Positions 46,904 through 58,763 are shown, counted from the stretch's first letter. The stretch: 64,000 nt of DNA from Ceratotherium simum simum (GCF_000283155.1 NW_004454216.1:6393493-6457492); one strand, 5' to 3'. The notes: generated from the sequence alone by a model not told the origin. Made by a program: numbers and translations.

Positions 46904-46990
46904 CAATAAAGGCCTTGTTTTTATTCCTAGAACCTTTTGCAATACCTGGCATATAGTGTGTGTTCAATAAATATTTGTTAAATAAATTAG
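46904..46990 (+). mobile_element. L2 LINE 3' tail
   Basis: 'cttgtttttattcctagaac', 'ttgcaatacctggcatatag', 'gtgtgttcaataaatatttg' and 'ttaaataaatta' match the L2 terminus. Confidence 0.8.
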
Positions 46991-47189
46991 CTCTGTTATA
47001 AAGAGGCTCACTGTTACCCTAGATTTAGTTACACGCTGGGTCATATCAAATTTCTTCCTTTCTCCTCCACTTCCAAGAGCCAGCATTTATATAGGCTGTT
47101 CGCAACTTACAAATAGGTTGTGTTTAAAAATTCAGACAGTTTAGTCATTTGGAACCAAGAATGCTTCTCTTATTCTCACATTTATTACA

Positions 47190-47330
47190 AGTACTGAGTT
47201 AGCATTCATTCTGGCCCAGGCAAAGTTCTAGGCTCTGGGGATACAGTGGTGAACAAGACACAAAGTCCCAGTTCCTGCTAGTTCTTAGAACAGTGCCTGG
47301 CACACAGTGAATGCTCAATAATTGCTACTA
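47190..47330 (+). repeat. 'Family A' start joined to an L2/MIR-type tail
   Basis: 'aaagttctaggctctgggga', 'tacagtggtgaacaagacac' and 'aaagtcccagttcctgctag' are followed at once by 'ttagaacagtgcctggcaca' and 'cagtgaatgctcaataattg', so two old repeats abut here. Confidence 0.6.
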
Positions 47331-48060
47331 CTATTCATAAAGATTGACCCTACTATTTTCAGCGATGTCATTTAGAGCCCTTAGCCTCTCTACTGAGTTA
47401 TCAGCTTATTTCATTTCCCAAAACAAATTCAACTGGCAGCACTATATAAGAAAAACCAGGGCAATTTTAAGTATATTCTTAACTTATTTCATTGATCTTC
47501 CCTGGGCACCCACTTTCAAAAAGAAAGGATCTGGCTCTTTTTTAAAAAATTTTCCTTGCTATGTGGTCTTAGCAAGTCATGGGCCCTTCTGTGTGATTCT
47601 CACCTGAAAATAATGAAGATATGATAATATTCTAATTCACACGGAGAACACAGCAGAACTTAGTAAATTAATGTTTGCATAGTACTTAGAAATCTGAGGT
47701 TAAAATTGCTAAGAGAAATGTACTGAACTATTATTGCCACTAAAATTATGGCCAACTTTTTTTTTCTCTACCAAAAAATAACTCCGTTATTTGGTGTTTA
47801 TATTTTAAAAGTTGTATGCCACCTTAAAGAAAATCTTCAATGTTTATCTAAAGGAAAAACAAATATCATGTTATTTCATTATTATGTGATATAAAAAATT
47901 TCTAAGGAATCACTAGTTTGGGGTAAGTAAATGCCATTTAAGACCTGATTATTCACCAGTGTGGACAGATGGATGACTGCCTCTGCTTACATAAGCGACA
48001 GGTGGCAGCTCCAGTGAAATGGCTTCCCAAGGTCTTCTGGTTTTTGCCTGTCTTCTTTAG
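47331..48060. other. No recognised feature
   Basis: Anonymous AT-rich sequence; the + strand frame 47344-47607 resembles nothing known. Confidence 0.4.
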
Positions 48061-48106
48061 CTGTTGTTGGCTTGGAGTAAAGGAGCAGTGCACTCCAATT
48101 CCAAGT
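48061..48106 (+). other. Candidate internal exon (46 nt), weak
   Basis: Preceded by 'tttgcctgtcttctttag' (a good pyrimidine tract and AG) and followed by the near-consensus donor 'gtaagtag'. Frame 1 is open and reads LLLAWSKGAVHSNSK plus one base. The bases before the donor ('caagt') are not typical, and there is no recognised peptide. It is more likely chance than the other two. Confidence 0.18.
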
Positions 48107-48405
48107 GTAAGTAGGGTTTTGTTTGTTTTTTTGGTGTGTGTGTGTCTTCTCAGCTCTTTGGTTAACCCCACCTATTCAATGGTCCAGCTAAAATGGCAGA
48201 CAATAAATGCCCCATAACAACAGGCTGGGATTTGAAACCAGGTCTCAACACACTCTTTCTAGAATAGTGATTCTTCCCTGTTGACTTCATGTATTCTCTA
48301 GAGTGTGAGGGGTCATTGTCATGATGCCTTCTCTTGTCAGCAGAAGATGAAGCGAGTTTAAATTGTAAAATTTAAAGCCGAGTATCTTAGTCCTAAGTTT
48401 TATTT
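48107..48405. other. No recognised feature; short TG run
   Basis: A (TG)n run of about 16 bases lies at 48133-48148. Otherwise anonymous. Confidence 0.4.
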
Positions 48406-48407
48406 AT

Positions 48408-48780
48408 TTGTCAAATATATAGTGAACACCTACTATATATTAGCCATAGTTCTGGGCGCTAGTGATACCGTGAGGAATAAGACAAAGTCTTTGGCTCACA
48501 AAGCTTATATTTTAGTAGGGAAGACAGATAATATGCAAATAAATATATAATTTCAGGAAAGAATAAATAGGTAGGGTGGAGGTGACAAGCAATTTTAGCT
48601 ATGATGGTCAATGTAGGTCTCCTGAAAAGGTGACATTTGAGCAGAGAACAGAATAAAGAAAGAGAGTGAACGTGCCAAACTCTGGAGGAAGAACGTTCCA
48701 GGCATGGGCATAAAGAAGTCCTCAGGCCCTGAGGTGGGACTTAGCTTGGTGTGTCCCAGGAAAGAAGGAACACTTTATGA
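48408..48780 (+). repeat. Old dispersed repeat, 'family A', best copy
   Basis: 'agtgaacacctactatatat', 'tagccatagttctgggcgct', 'gaggaataagacaaagtctt', 'gggaagacagataatatgca', 'aaggtgacatttgagcagag', 'gaagaacgttccaggcatgg', 'cctcaggccctgaggtggga'. The whole family order is visible, so this copy is the best reference for the others. Confidence 0.75.
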
Positions 48781-50037
48781 ACTTTGACCGTCTTTAAAAT
48801 CCTGAAGATCCAGGTAGAGACTGGCCTGTATGATGTACACTTATTTGCCTTATACAAGCTGTATGGCTGGAGGACATTAAGGCATCCATACAACCTGATT
48901 TCCAGTCTTACACTTTAAGATGTCTTCATGATACTTTTGACTTTAATAAAACCATGAAAGGACTAAATATCTTCGGTCAAGTGGCACAGGACTAAATCTA
49001 TTCTGATAAGACCTGAAATTTACTCCTCCAAAAGTGCTTTGAGAGGGAATGCCATGAGACGGTTAGAGCACACCAGTGAGAGATGCAGGGTGACTTCGAG
49101 GGCAAGAAGCAAGAGGAAAGCACAGCAACATAGGTGTGGCTTTATTGTCAGCCTTCCTCCACTTAGAAGGCATCTGCCCTCACAGTCACCTGTAGGCACC
49201 TCCTACCCATTGGTTTAACTGATCTTGCTAGGTGCATGAGTATGAGGGGTGTCTGTTGTAATGTTGCAATCCATAATGTTGTTCCACCTCTGGAAATCTT
49301 GGATTGTTCTGAAAATACTGATATTTCTTATATTATGGCAAGCTTTCTTAAAAAGGCTTACGAAGACAAAAGAAAATTAAAAATTAAACCACAATTTTTG
49401 ACATCCTTGTAGTTGCCATTCCCTCAACGGAGGCCTATGGCAAATCATTTTGTAAAACACATGATCAGATCCTAGTTTTGTTATAATTTCAGAATTTGTA
49501 TGTTGAGTGTTCGTAGTGACAGACCTCTGTAGAAGCAGTTTCTTCTCCAATGCCTTCTTTGGTATCGGAACATGAAAGATGAGTTAGTCCCTGACCTTGT
49601 TTTGTCTGTAAGATTGTTTAAAGCCTCAGACTAGATATGTAGAACAGCAGGGGGGATGAGATCTGTTAGTGACACTGTAGTTGTAAAGTGCAGTTCGAAC
49701 CTTTGCTTTAGCTATGCCTGTACTCACTGTCATTTACTCTGTGCCTTTACAAACATAATTGAAAAGATAGTTCTTCACTGGCTACTGCAGTCTTTTGTAA
49801 AAGACTACCTTTGCTGGTGACATCACAAACTGCTGTGTGCAGGACTGGAGGCCATTAGAGGAATGTTTGGAAAAAGCTTGATCCCTGAAGGATATCTATG
49901 ACTCTAATTAGAAAAAAAAGAATGCCGTAAGAAGTCATCCAAAATTTCCCTCTAAATCAGTGCTTTGAGGAGTAAAAGCATATGGATTCTGAAACAAAAA
50001 TATTTCCTTACTCAAAGTTTACCACCACCTCCCCCAA
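48781..50037. other. No recognised gene or repeat
   Basis: Anonymous sequence of mixed composition with no supported exon on either strand. Confidence 0.4.
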
Positions 50038-50180
50038 ATTAAAGAAAAGAGGGAGAGAGGGAGGGAAGGAGGAAGGAAGAGAGGATGGAAGGAGGGAAGG
50101 AAGGAAGGAAGGGGAAGAGAGGGAGAGAGGGAAGAAAAGGAGGGAAGGAAGGCAAAAAGGGAGAAAAGGGAGGGAGAATG
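50038..50180 (+). repeat. Purine tract, (GGAA/GGGA)n
   Basis: About 140 bases almost free of pyrimidines on the + strand, with units 'gggagaga', 'ggaagg' and 'gggaagg'. It creates long lysine/glutamate/glycine-rich frames on + and serine/proline/leucine-rich frames on -, which are artefacts. Confidence 0.95.
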
Positions 50181-50815
50181 CTTCTCTTGGCATGTTTTAA
50201 TGCTTCTATGAGATTCTTCAGACATTTTCTGTTTTCTTAAAAGATATTATTTTGTCTCATTATACAACCTTGAAACTTTAAAATTGACTGGTTTACTGTA
50301 AGAGGCATTAAGTAAATGCAATTTCTATTTTTAATAACGATAGCTCAAATTTCATGTGAGCTCACACCAGCCCCCCAATGTAATTAAGTTTATGGTTTTT
50401 TTATGCACTTCAAATACCCACGATGTGTAGTTACTGGTACTTTTTTAGAGAACCACTAGGACACCACACCAGTGATGCTGCAGTAGCTGGTGTCTGTAGT
50501 CGAGTAGATGCCACCAAGTAATGGAAATTACGAGCTATTTTGGTATAATTTGTCTAAAAAGTTTCATGACAGAGAAGTCTGTTTTAGCTGAATGTCCAAA
50601 GGGATAAAGGGCTAATGTGTTTGAATGAAGGAAAGGGTGCGAGACAAAGACTGTGCTCTGCCAGCCGCAGACCCTCTGCACCACGCAGGTATTCCTAGAG
50701 GCTTCCAATGCAACCTGGTAGGGAGTGTGTACTTGAGAGGAGACTGGAAGCTCCTAAAGCAAATATGATGTCCCATGATTTCTTTTAACATCAGAAGAAG
50801 AAGAAAAAAAAAAAC
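50181..50815. other. No recognised feature
   Basis: Anonymous sequence; a short A-rich run near 50801-50813. Confidence 0.4.
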
Positions 50816-52800
50816 CCACAAGTAGAAACTGCAGGTGCTCCCTTTTTATTGCACTATGTAAAGAGAAAATGTAAAATGGACAAGCTTTCGACAATCATGT
50901 TCTCTTCATCAAGCTGTTATTGTTATTTTAGTGAGTCCACTAAAAGGAATTATCTAGAGCTTCTTGTTTTTACTTCTTTGTGTACTTGATGAATATGATT
51001 ACCATTTTTACCTCCTGTATTTAAACCCCTCTGCCATAAGCCCATTTTCTGCCTAAAAGCCACGTCTGTGGGAGCTTTTCCCCCTTCCCTGCGATGGTTT
51101 TCAGGGATATGCCTGCATTTTAGCAGGTGCAGCAAATGCATTTTTGGCGATTTTCACTGTCATGTGCAAGTGCAGAACGTCTGACATAATTAACCCGAGA
51201 TTAATAGAGACCATTAGTAAAATAAGCTTGTTTTATGAATGAAGACCTCACACTCATTGGACATAGCCTTTCTTTGACAAGTGCCCTGCATTCGCTTATG
51301 TAGCACAGCATTGTATGCCTGGAAAGTGAATAAACATTTGTCAGGCTACCTTCCAGAGTTTTCCATTAACCGTCTTCTAATTCCCTTCTTGTGGTCTGCA
51401 AAGGGAGTCCGATTTTATTTTTAAATGGAACAAAGGGATTGGCCTAGCACCACAAGGGCCAGTGATTGTCAGAATCGCAAGAAATTTTTAGTTAATTTTG
51501 GCCCTGAATGGCTCTTAGTCCTGTGTTTTTCTCACTTTAGAATTTAAAGCATCCTATTCAAAATGGCCACCACACAGGGGAGGAGGGAGCGAAGGAAAAT
51601 AATAAAGAACAGTGGCAACCGAGTTGGTGCTGTATAAATAAGCACATTTGCTGTGTCTCTGTTCTGCTGTTTTTATGTCCCACTGATGAGAGAACTGGTT
51701 TGAGATGTAAATTGCTTCCCTTTGATTGAACCAGGGAGGAGATGTCATGTAACTCATCTCATCAGCATAGAGCATTGTGCGCCTTTGGTGAATTATAGGA
51801 CAAGGGAGCCAGAAGAATTCCTTAACCTCTCTGCAGCCCTGTTCCAGTGTTTAATAACCACCCGAAGGAAGTCCTTCCCTTCAGTTCACCTGAAAACCTT
51901 CTGTGGTTTGAGCTCTTGCTTCTGATCCTGTCCTTAAATATTTCGTAAGGAATCACTGGGAAGTGCTGCTGTTGTAATGTGCCATGGGTATCCTGTAAAT
52001 AAAAATATGAAGTTCTAGGGAGGGTTTTTGCGTGCTTATTTGTTTTAGGTGGAGAGCATTTAAAAGATTGCTTTGGAAAATGAGAAAGGGGATGAAGAAA
52101 TGGCCTGAAGGCAATATTTCCATGGTGCATCTCACTTGGCTAGATTTAGGATGAACCAGTCGGCAGTCCTTCCTAAAACTGAGAATGGAGGAGGGGGTGG
52201 GTGGAGAGGCGGAAGTCGGGGGTAGGAGCCCACTGTGACACCCGTGAGATGATGTGCTGTATGAGCAAAGAATTAGTAAATGGATTTAAAACAAAAGAAT
52301 TGGAAGTAGGCCTGCCATCAATCTAGCCTGGTATCTCAACAAACCAGGGACTTTTTTTTTTTTTTTTATAAGAAATTCAGGGCAGATATCACAGCCCTAT
52401 CCTGACAGCCCGGCCTTTTCTTCCTCCCCTTCTATTAAATCTACATTTTGAAGGTGGATGGTGCTGACTCATAAATTAAATTGGAGTAATACATACAGTG
52501 TATATATATTTCTGTCACTTTGTCTCAAATTAAACACGAACCTTCTCCCCTGACAAGATGATAGAAAAGTTAATTGCTCGCCCTGGCTTTAAATTGGAAT
52601 TTGAATTTGCAAAATGCTAAAGGTTTATGAGATCTAAATCATGAGGAGCTTAAATTACATTCCTGTGATAAAATATTAATAAATCAATTAAAACATAAGC
52701 CGAGTATAATATTACTTTTTTTTTTGTAGGAACCTTGAACACAATAATTCATTAGGGTGTAGTGCAGTAACAATTATTGTATCTTTTTTTAATTTTCTTT
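50816..52800. promoter_or_regulatory. Repeat-free block, candidate conserved regulatory region
   Basis: Almost 2 kb without SINE, LINE or microsatellite apart from a 16-bp T-run (52352-52367). The part at 52440-52700 is dense in homeodomain-type AT cores: 'cataaattaaattgg', 'gttaattgctcg', 'taataaatcaattaaaac'. 'acaattattgt' at 52770-52780 places two SOX-like motifs head to head. Such blocks often are developmental enhancers, but conservation cannot be tested from one sequence, so this is a candidate only. Frames inside are short and overlapping. Confidence 0.3.
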
Positions 52801-53029
52801 TTATTAGTTTTTTTTGATAAATACATCATCAGATAACATTCCACATGGTGGATTATCATTACCCCGATGCAGCATCCAGAAATTTTGTCGCACCCCTAGA
52901 CTAGAGCTCATGGCCTAAATCATCTGCTGTTACTTCTTGTTAGCATCAGCTGTTGCTTTTACTGAAGGAGTACTTCCCTCTTGGGAACATCTGTTTGATG
53001 CCAACTCTCCCATTTTGTGGCTTCTGGAT

Positions 53030-53157
53030 CTCTCCTCTAAAAATGGGCATAATCATAATAATACTACCTCAGAACTGGCACGAGGACCAAATTAGATAAT
53101 GTATGTGGAAACCATTTGTAGATGGTAAACACCATCAAATGTTAATTATTACTATCG
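53030..53157 (+). mobile_element. MIR fragment
   Basis: 'aaaaatgggcataatcataa', 'taatactacctcagaactgg', 'cacgaggaccaaattagata', 'atgtatgtggaaaccatttg' match the MIR 3' half. Confidence 0.7.
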
Positions 53158-53159
53158 TA

Positions 53160-53372
53160 AATTGGGGAATTTTTATCTCTAGAAGAGCTCTTAGGCACCA
53201 CTTAGTAATCAATCCCCTCATTTTAAATATGAAGGATCAGAGGTCCAGAGAGGTTTAGCCACTAGTCTGAGGTCACACAGCAAGATAGTGAAACTGCTAA
53301 AACTAAAATTAGGACTCCTAAATTCCGACTCAGGGTGTTGTGCACTCTGTACCCTAAGCCTCCCTACAAAAA
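53160..53372 (-). mobile_element. MIR-related SINE, reverse
   Basis: 'aatcaatcccctcattttaa', 'gaaggatcagaggtccagag', 'aggtttagccactagtctga', 'ggtcacacagcaagatagtg' and 'ttaggactcctaaattccg'. A clear reverse copy directly after a sense MIR. Confidence 0.75.
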
Positions 53373-54652
53373 TGCTAGGCAGGTAACATCAAGTTTGGTA
53401 TGTTATTTACTCTCTCCACATTGTTTTCCCTTTGAAGTGGGTTTTTTTTGACTGACTAATAAACATTCGTGATTTTAGGGATAATTTTCTAAGATGCCTG
53501 GTGGCACAAATATATCCCCCCAGCTGTCAGGAGAGGGTTCGTTTGGCTAAGAAGACACTGCCTTGTCCTGCTGCTCCCCAAATGAAGACTCAGCAGTACA
53601 TCTTCCTCTCCAACAGGGTCCTGGAGGAAGCCTCAGATGAGGGAAGACCGTGGCCTTCCTTTTTAGATATTTCTCTCGTGTAATGATGGATGAGGATTCA
53701 CCCACCACCAACTTTATCTCCTTCACCTCCTCCTTTTTCCCTGGCCCTGGCCTGTGGTTTTCCTGCCCCCTCCCCACCCCAAGTCCCAGCAATCACTGGG
53801 ATTTGCTTTTTGTTTATTTTGAAAATAAAGAGAACTATCTCTTTAATACCGAACAGACCTTTTCCAGATAATAATACTTGGAAATGAATAGATGTGTTTC
53901 TTCCTCTGATGCTGAGATAACTCTAGCTCAACAGGATATCAGGAGGTCGGAGAAGAGACTGAGTGCTAATCCTGTTTTTCCTGGTGGTATGGATGTGATA
54001 TCTGACAAGTTTCATCATTCCATCCGTGTTTCCTCTTCTCACCAACAGTAATAACAAGATCAATTTATTCTAGTGTTTTGAAGACCTCCATTAAATGATT
54101 ATGAAATGTTTGCAAAATGATAAAGGCTTATATCGGTGGTATCTAACAATATTCTGTAATCTTCTAGGAATGAGCTCAGGCAGCGTGGATAAATTCTGTG
54201 GAATCCATAACATTCACCTATGTAATCACTACTTAATAGTAGTGTAGTTTTTACAGAATGTTCAGTGCATTAGGAACAGAGATGATATGGTCTCTGTCCT
54301 GAAGGTTTAAGATGAGAATATGTTATTTTACAAGAGAAAAAAGAAGTTAAGACAAAAAGAAGTTAATTGAAACAGAGAAACTGTTGGAACTACAAGATTA
54401 GTCAAAGACATCAACAAAAAGTAGATCTTAAGGAAAAGTAGATTTGATGGAGGCATTTGGAAAAAGTGACCTGGTTCATGGAATAGAAAAGCTGTCGATC
54501 AAAGTACAGCAATATATCAGTTGTCAGTTGTCATAAAACCTCAATTAAGAACATAGCAATAAGCAAAATATGCTTTTAAGAAAGCAAATGAGATTTGCTA
54601 AAATACAAGAAATTTATATATTAGATAACCCTTCAGGGTATCTCTAGTTTTA
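53373..54652. other. No recognised gene or repeat
   Basis: Anonymous. Overlapping frames on both strands at 53501-53887 are proline/serine- or glycine-rich because of a CT-rich patch (53700-53790). Confidence 0.4.
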
Positions 54653-54654
54653 AA

Positions 54655-54866
54655 ATCCATTTATTGAGCCCATACTATGGATCAAACATTATGTAGATGT
54701 CATCTAATTTTTTTCTTATAACAATACTCAGAACATTCATTTTACAGATGAGGAAACAGATTCAGGGATGTTAACTGATGAGCACAAGGACAGAGAGCCA
54801 GGATTCAAACCAAGTCTGTCTGACTCCAAAGCTTCCTGTTCTTTTCATGACTCTATACTATCTTTC
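54655..54866 (-). mobile_element. MIR SINE, reverse
   Basis: 'ttattgagcccatactatgg', 'gtagatgtcatctaattttt', 'cattcattttacagatgagg', 'aaacagattcagggatgtta', 'gccaggattcaaaccaagtc'. Nearly full length. Confidence 0.85.
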
Positions 54867-55130
54867 ACCTCAGATTTAAGGCATTAAAAAACACAAAAAA
54901 CAAACAAACAAGAACTATATAAATGTACTGGGGAAGAGGAAGCAGGAAAGAGAGAGTGCTGTTCCTGGAGGCAGACTCCCTGAAAGCAATGAGAAGAGAA
55001 ATGGCAGTTCAGAGCTTAGCTGAACGATTAGAGACACCACACAAAAGCCTATCATGTTGCGTAGGATAAACTGCCCCACATACCTATATTATCTTTGGAA
55101 GTATCATAATACCTTATTTTTATCTGGATC
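54867..55130. other. No recognised feature; short (AAAC)n run
   Basis: 'aaaaacaaacaaacaagaac' at about 54895-54914; otherwise anonymous. Confidence 0.4.
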
Positions 55131-55131
55131 A

Positions 55132-55192
55132 TTTATTATTATTATTATCATTTTTATTATTATTTTTAATTATTATCATTATTATTATTAAT
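55132..55192. repeat. (TTA)n microsatellite, imperfect
   Basis: 'ttattattattattatcatt' and 'attatcattattattattaa' separated by a T-rich break. Confidence 0.9.
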
Positions 55193-55209
55193 CCATATAC
55201 TTTTCTGGT

Positions 55210-55390
55210 TGTTTATTAGTTTACAAAGCATTTTGATATATGTTATTTCATTTGCCACTCACAGAAAACCTATGAAGTAAGAAAAGAAACATTGCTATTC
55301 CCATTTTACAGATGGGAAAACTGAGGCTTGGATAGGTTAAGTGATTTGCCAAAATTTTATTTCTCCACAGAGCTTGAGAATCCGGAACTT
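55210..55390 (-). mobile_element. MIR SINE, reverse
   Basis: 'gtttacaaagcattttgata', 'acctatgaagtaagaaaaga', 'tattcccattttacagatgg', 'gaaaactgaggcttggatag', 'gttaagtgatttgccaaaat'. Confidence 0.85.
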
Positions 55391-57105
55391 CTTGTGCCAG
55401 TGTATTTTCACTCTATTGAGTCATTTCTTTGTTGTAGAAATAGGAAATAATTATAAAGATTTCTGCCTTAATGATTAAAAGAAAATTGTTTAAACAGTTA
55501 ACAAGAAATTTACTTACTTTCTCCTATTATTTTCCTATTCTAGAAGAGATTGCAGTAGCAAATTCTAGAGATTAAAGCAGTTTAAACAGAACTTTATTAC
55601 TCACCCACATGAGATAATTTTATAGATACTACTTAGGATCCTCTAACTTCTTTCTCACATCTACCAGATTACTTGTCGCCTACAACCATAGTTTCATTTC
55701 ATAGCTTCATCTGGAAGTCTAAGACTTAGTCTAGGGTTTAAAACAAAGTCCCTCATTTAAATGCAAATATCCTTATGAAGGCAGACATACAACGGTCAAC
55801 TAAAGTGAATACTGTAGTTGATACCTTACAGTGGATTAGTCCAGTTTTGGGGATAGGGATGGCCAAGCACGTAATTGAGGGAGGGGTTGGAGAGGAGCTA
55901 AAAAGTGAAGTCCTGTTTTTGCCAGTTAAGAGGAGATAGATGAAAAAGTAAATGCAATTCTATTTTATATCTTCTTGTGCAAAACCCAATCAAACAAGCA
56001 AACAAATAAAAATGACACTTACAAAAATCCTCTTCCTTTAGGAGGCAGGCACAATCTCAAATCACAAACCATGGAACACTATGAAATTTATACCAAGTCA
56101 AGGGGGGATGCTGAGAGTATGTGAAATATGCGCAATAGGCAGAACCTCCAAAAGTAGACGGAATGACCGTGAGGGACACGTGCCACAACTACTTCCATGG
56201 AACAGGAAAGTCTGAGGCCATTGGTGGTCTGTGGAAGTATCCCTGAGCCCTATTCTACCACAGAGGTTACCTGAGAAGCAGGCGGTGAATGAGGAATGGC
56301 ACCAGCCTACCATATGTGCCAGAACCCGGACATGAGGGTGGCAAGGCGTAGATAATAAAGCACATCAGCTTTCGCCATGTTGACCACGTTCAGGAGAAGA
56401 GAGAGAAACATTAAATCATGACCAGTAAGATGTGTAACATACAGGAATTCATGCAAGTCCTTTACAGCTCCCACTAACCCAAGAGGGGAAGTCACTGAGC
56501 AGAGGCATATTCCTCGAGCAAAGTGCACAGTGGCGTTGGTGAGAAAGGGTATAATGTACCAGCAAGTATGGCATCAAATGAATTCCCTTCTGCCATCTCA
56601 CTCCCTCAGCCTCTTGCATTCAGCAAACAGCTGATAAAAGTAACTCATTGAAAAATGATAAATAATCAAAAAGAAACCAGCATTGGACCCATGCTTAGCT
56701 AGGTATAAAACAAAAGTAACATAAGAAAAAGCAGATCAAAATATATACCAAAAGAAGAGTTATACCAGAAAATAATATACATTTTCCACAGCAAATAGAA
56801 GAAATTGAGGCATCTTGAAAATAAGAGGTCAAAGATTAGATATACAGGATCAAAAAGATAAGACAACAAAAGGAGACATAAAATGAGCTGTGAGAGAACA
56901 AGAAAGAAATGGAAGAGAAAAATAAAACTATTATAGGACTAAAAGCCACCTTAGATACAGAAAGCAGCAGAGGGAAAGAACTTCTAACAATACTACCAGA
57001 ATTGTGGATGAGAAAAATCGAACAATAAAATTTTAAATATAGTTTTAAAATAATGTAAGAAAGTGATAATTATGATTGGAAACTCATATCTTGGATAAAA
57101 AATAT
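55391..57105. other. Mostly unassigned; A-rich L1-like text from about 56640
   Basis: 56030-56560 is an unrecognised block with two adjoining minus-strand open frames and slightly higher GC. 56640-57105 is A-rich sense sequence ('gagaacaagaaagaaatgga', 'cagcagagggaaagaacttc') that could be 5' L1 material, but I cannot confirm it. Confidence 0.35.
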
Positions 57106-57107
57106 TA

Positions 57108-57812
57108 TCTCTCTAATAAATCAGAGTTCCTGCAAATTGGTAAGAAAAAACACCAACAAATCAATAGGAAAACTAGCACAGAACATTCAAATGGTTCTTA
57201 AACATATTAATAGATATTCAACCCATACATATAAGAGAAATAAAGATTAAAATATGGATGATAAGAGAAGTGCAAATTAGAAATACGCCAAGATGCATTT
57301 TCATCTATCAAAATGCCAAAAATAACAACTTCAAGTGGAGATAAATTTCATAATATCTACCAAAATAATAAGTACATATACTCTTTGACCCATCAGTTCT
57401 GGTTTTAAGAACTTATTCCACATGAGTAAAATAATGTGTGCACAAGATTATTCCCTACAGCATTGTTTGTTGTTGGAAACATTGGATACAATCTAAATCT
57501 TTGTCAACAGGAGATTGGATTAACTACTGGATATCCATCCAGGATATATATTTTAAGTGAAAAATGCAAGATGTGGAGCAGTGTGTATAATGTAAAAATA
57601 CATACATGAAGAACGTATTTTTATTTTTACTGGCATATCTATTCTTTGAAAAAAAAAAATAACTATTGGCAGTGGATACCTATCAGAGGATGGTGTAAGA
57701 ACTGCATGGATGGAAGGCAGGATGAGAGACTTTTTACTGTATATCGTTTCATACGATTGTATTTTGGAATCATGTAAATGTGTTATCTATTAAAATTAAA
57801 AAAATAAAATTT
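57108..57812 (+). mobile_element. Fossil L1 3' end, sense
   Basis: 'agttcctgcaaattggtaag', 'gaaaaacaccaacaaatcaa'-like text, 'aagtgcaaattagaaatacg', 'atactctttgacccatcagt', 'attccctacagcattgtttg', 'tgtcaacaggagattggatt', 'agtgaaaaatgcaagatgtg', 'gagcagtgtgtataatgtaa' run in the order of old L1 3' ends, finishing in an A-rich tail. Confidence 0.88.
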
Positions 57813-58763
57813 TATGTTATACTTTTGGAAGACAAAGGAAATATAGGAACAACTGATATTTTTGAAGGAAAAAAAGAACAGAACAAATGGAAAACAATTT
57901 CAATGTGTAAAATTTTTCTGGAATAAAGGTAGTCCTGAGTCTTTATATTGAAAAGGGTGCACTATATCCCAGGGAGACCAGAGTGCTGAGCAGTAAGCTC
58001 TGAGATCTATCTTGATGAAATTACAGAACTTCAAGCTTGAAGAAAGAAACCTGGAAAGCATACTGGAAAAAATATCAAAAGGGGAGAAATTGGATTTGGC
58101 CCCAAATTTTAAAATGCAAGAACTCAGAGACTAAAGCCATGAACTATTCTGGTAAACAAGCAAAACAAAACAAAATGTTTTGTAATGAATCTAGTCTATC
58201 AAAAGATTGAGAGAAGCCATGATAAATAGTAAATGTTAGTGAATCTCAAATCAACTTAAAAATAGACATGATTAAATGGGGTGGGGGGGTGGAGAGTATG
58301 TTACAGAATAGAATTTAAATAGTATAAACCTTGATGTTATAGAAATAATAATATGACAGAACCTGAGAGGTTTGAAAGATAAAGAGCAGGTGGGAGGAGG
58401 CAAGTGTGGATTAATTTCCCTGTGTTTCATAGCAGAGGAGCCTCCTCCTCTGGGATCAATATTGTCTAAAGCAGACTGAATCTTAGTGGAGAGGGATGAG
58501 ATTTAGTGGAAAGGGATGAGATTTGGAATCTGTAGTTTTAATACAACCCCTAGGTTTGAGGAACACTGCAATAGAAGAATTAACAATCTATGATAAAACT
58601 TCCAAACTATTAGGAAGAAAATTCACAGTAACAAAGCAAATCATTAGAAAAGAAAGGGAGCGATCTTTTAAATAATATAAAATAAGATGACAGAACTAAG
58701 ATCAAGCATATGTTTTAAAACAATAAGTGTAAGGCTAAAGTCATCTATTTAAAAAGTATGATT
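57813..58763. other. Unassigned A-rich sequence with a 20-bp tandem pair
   Basis: The text at 57820-58150 may be L1-related. A tandem pair 'cttagtggagagggatgaga' / 'tttagtggaaagggatgaga' lies at 58482-58501 and 58502-58521. No gene. Confidence 0.4.

Noticed and set aside
49982..50225. Lys/Glu/Gly-rich and Ser/Pro/Leu-rich frames on both strands
   Set aside because: Products of the purine tract, open only because stops are rare in such repeats.
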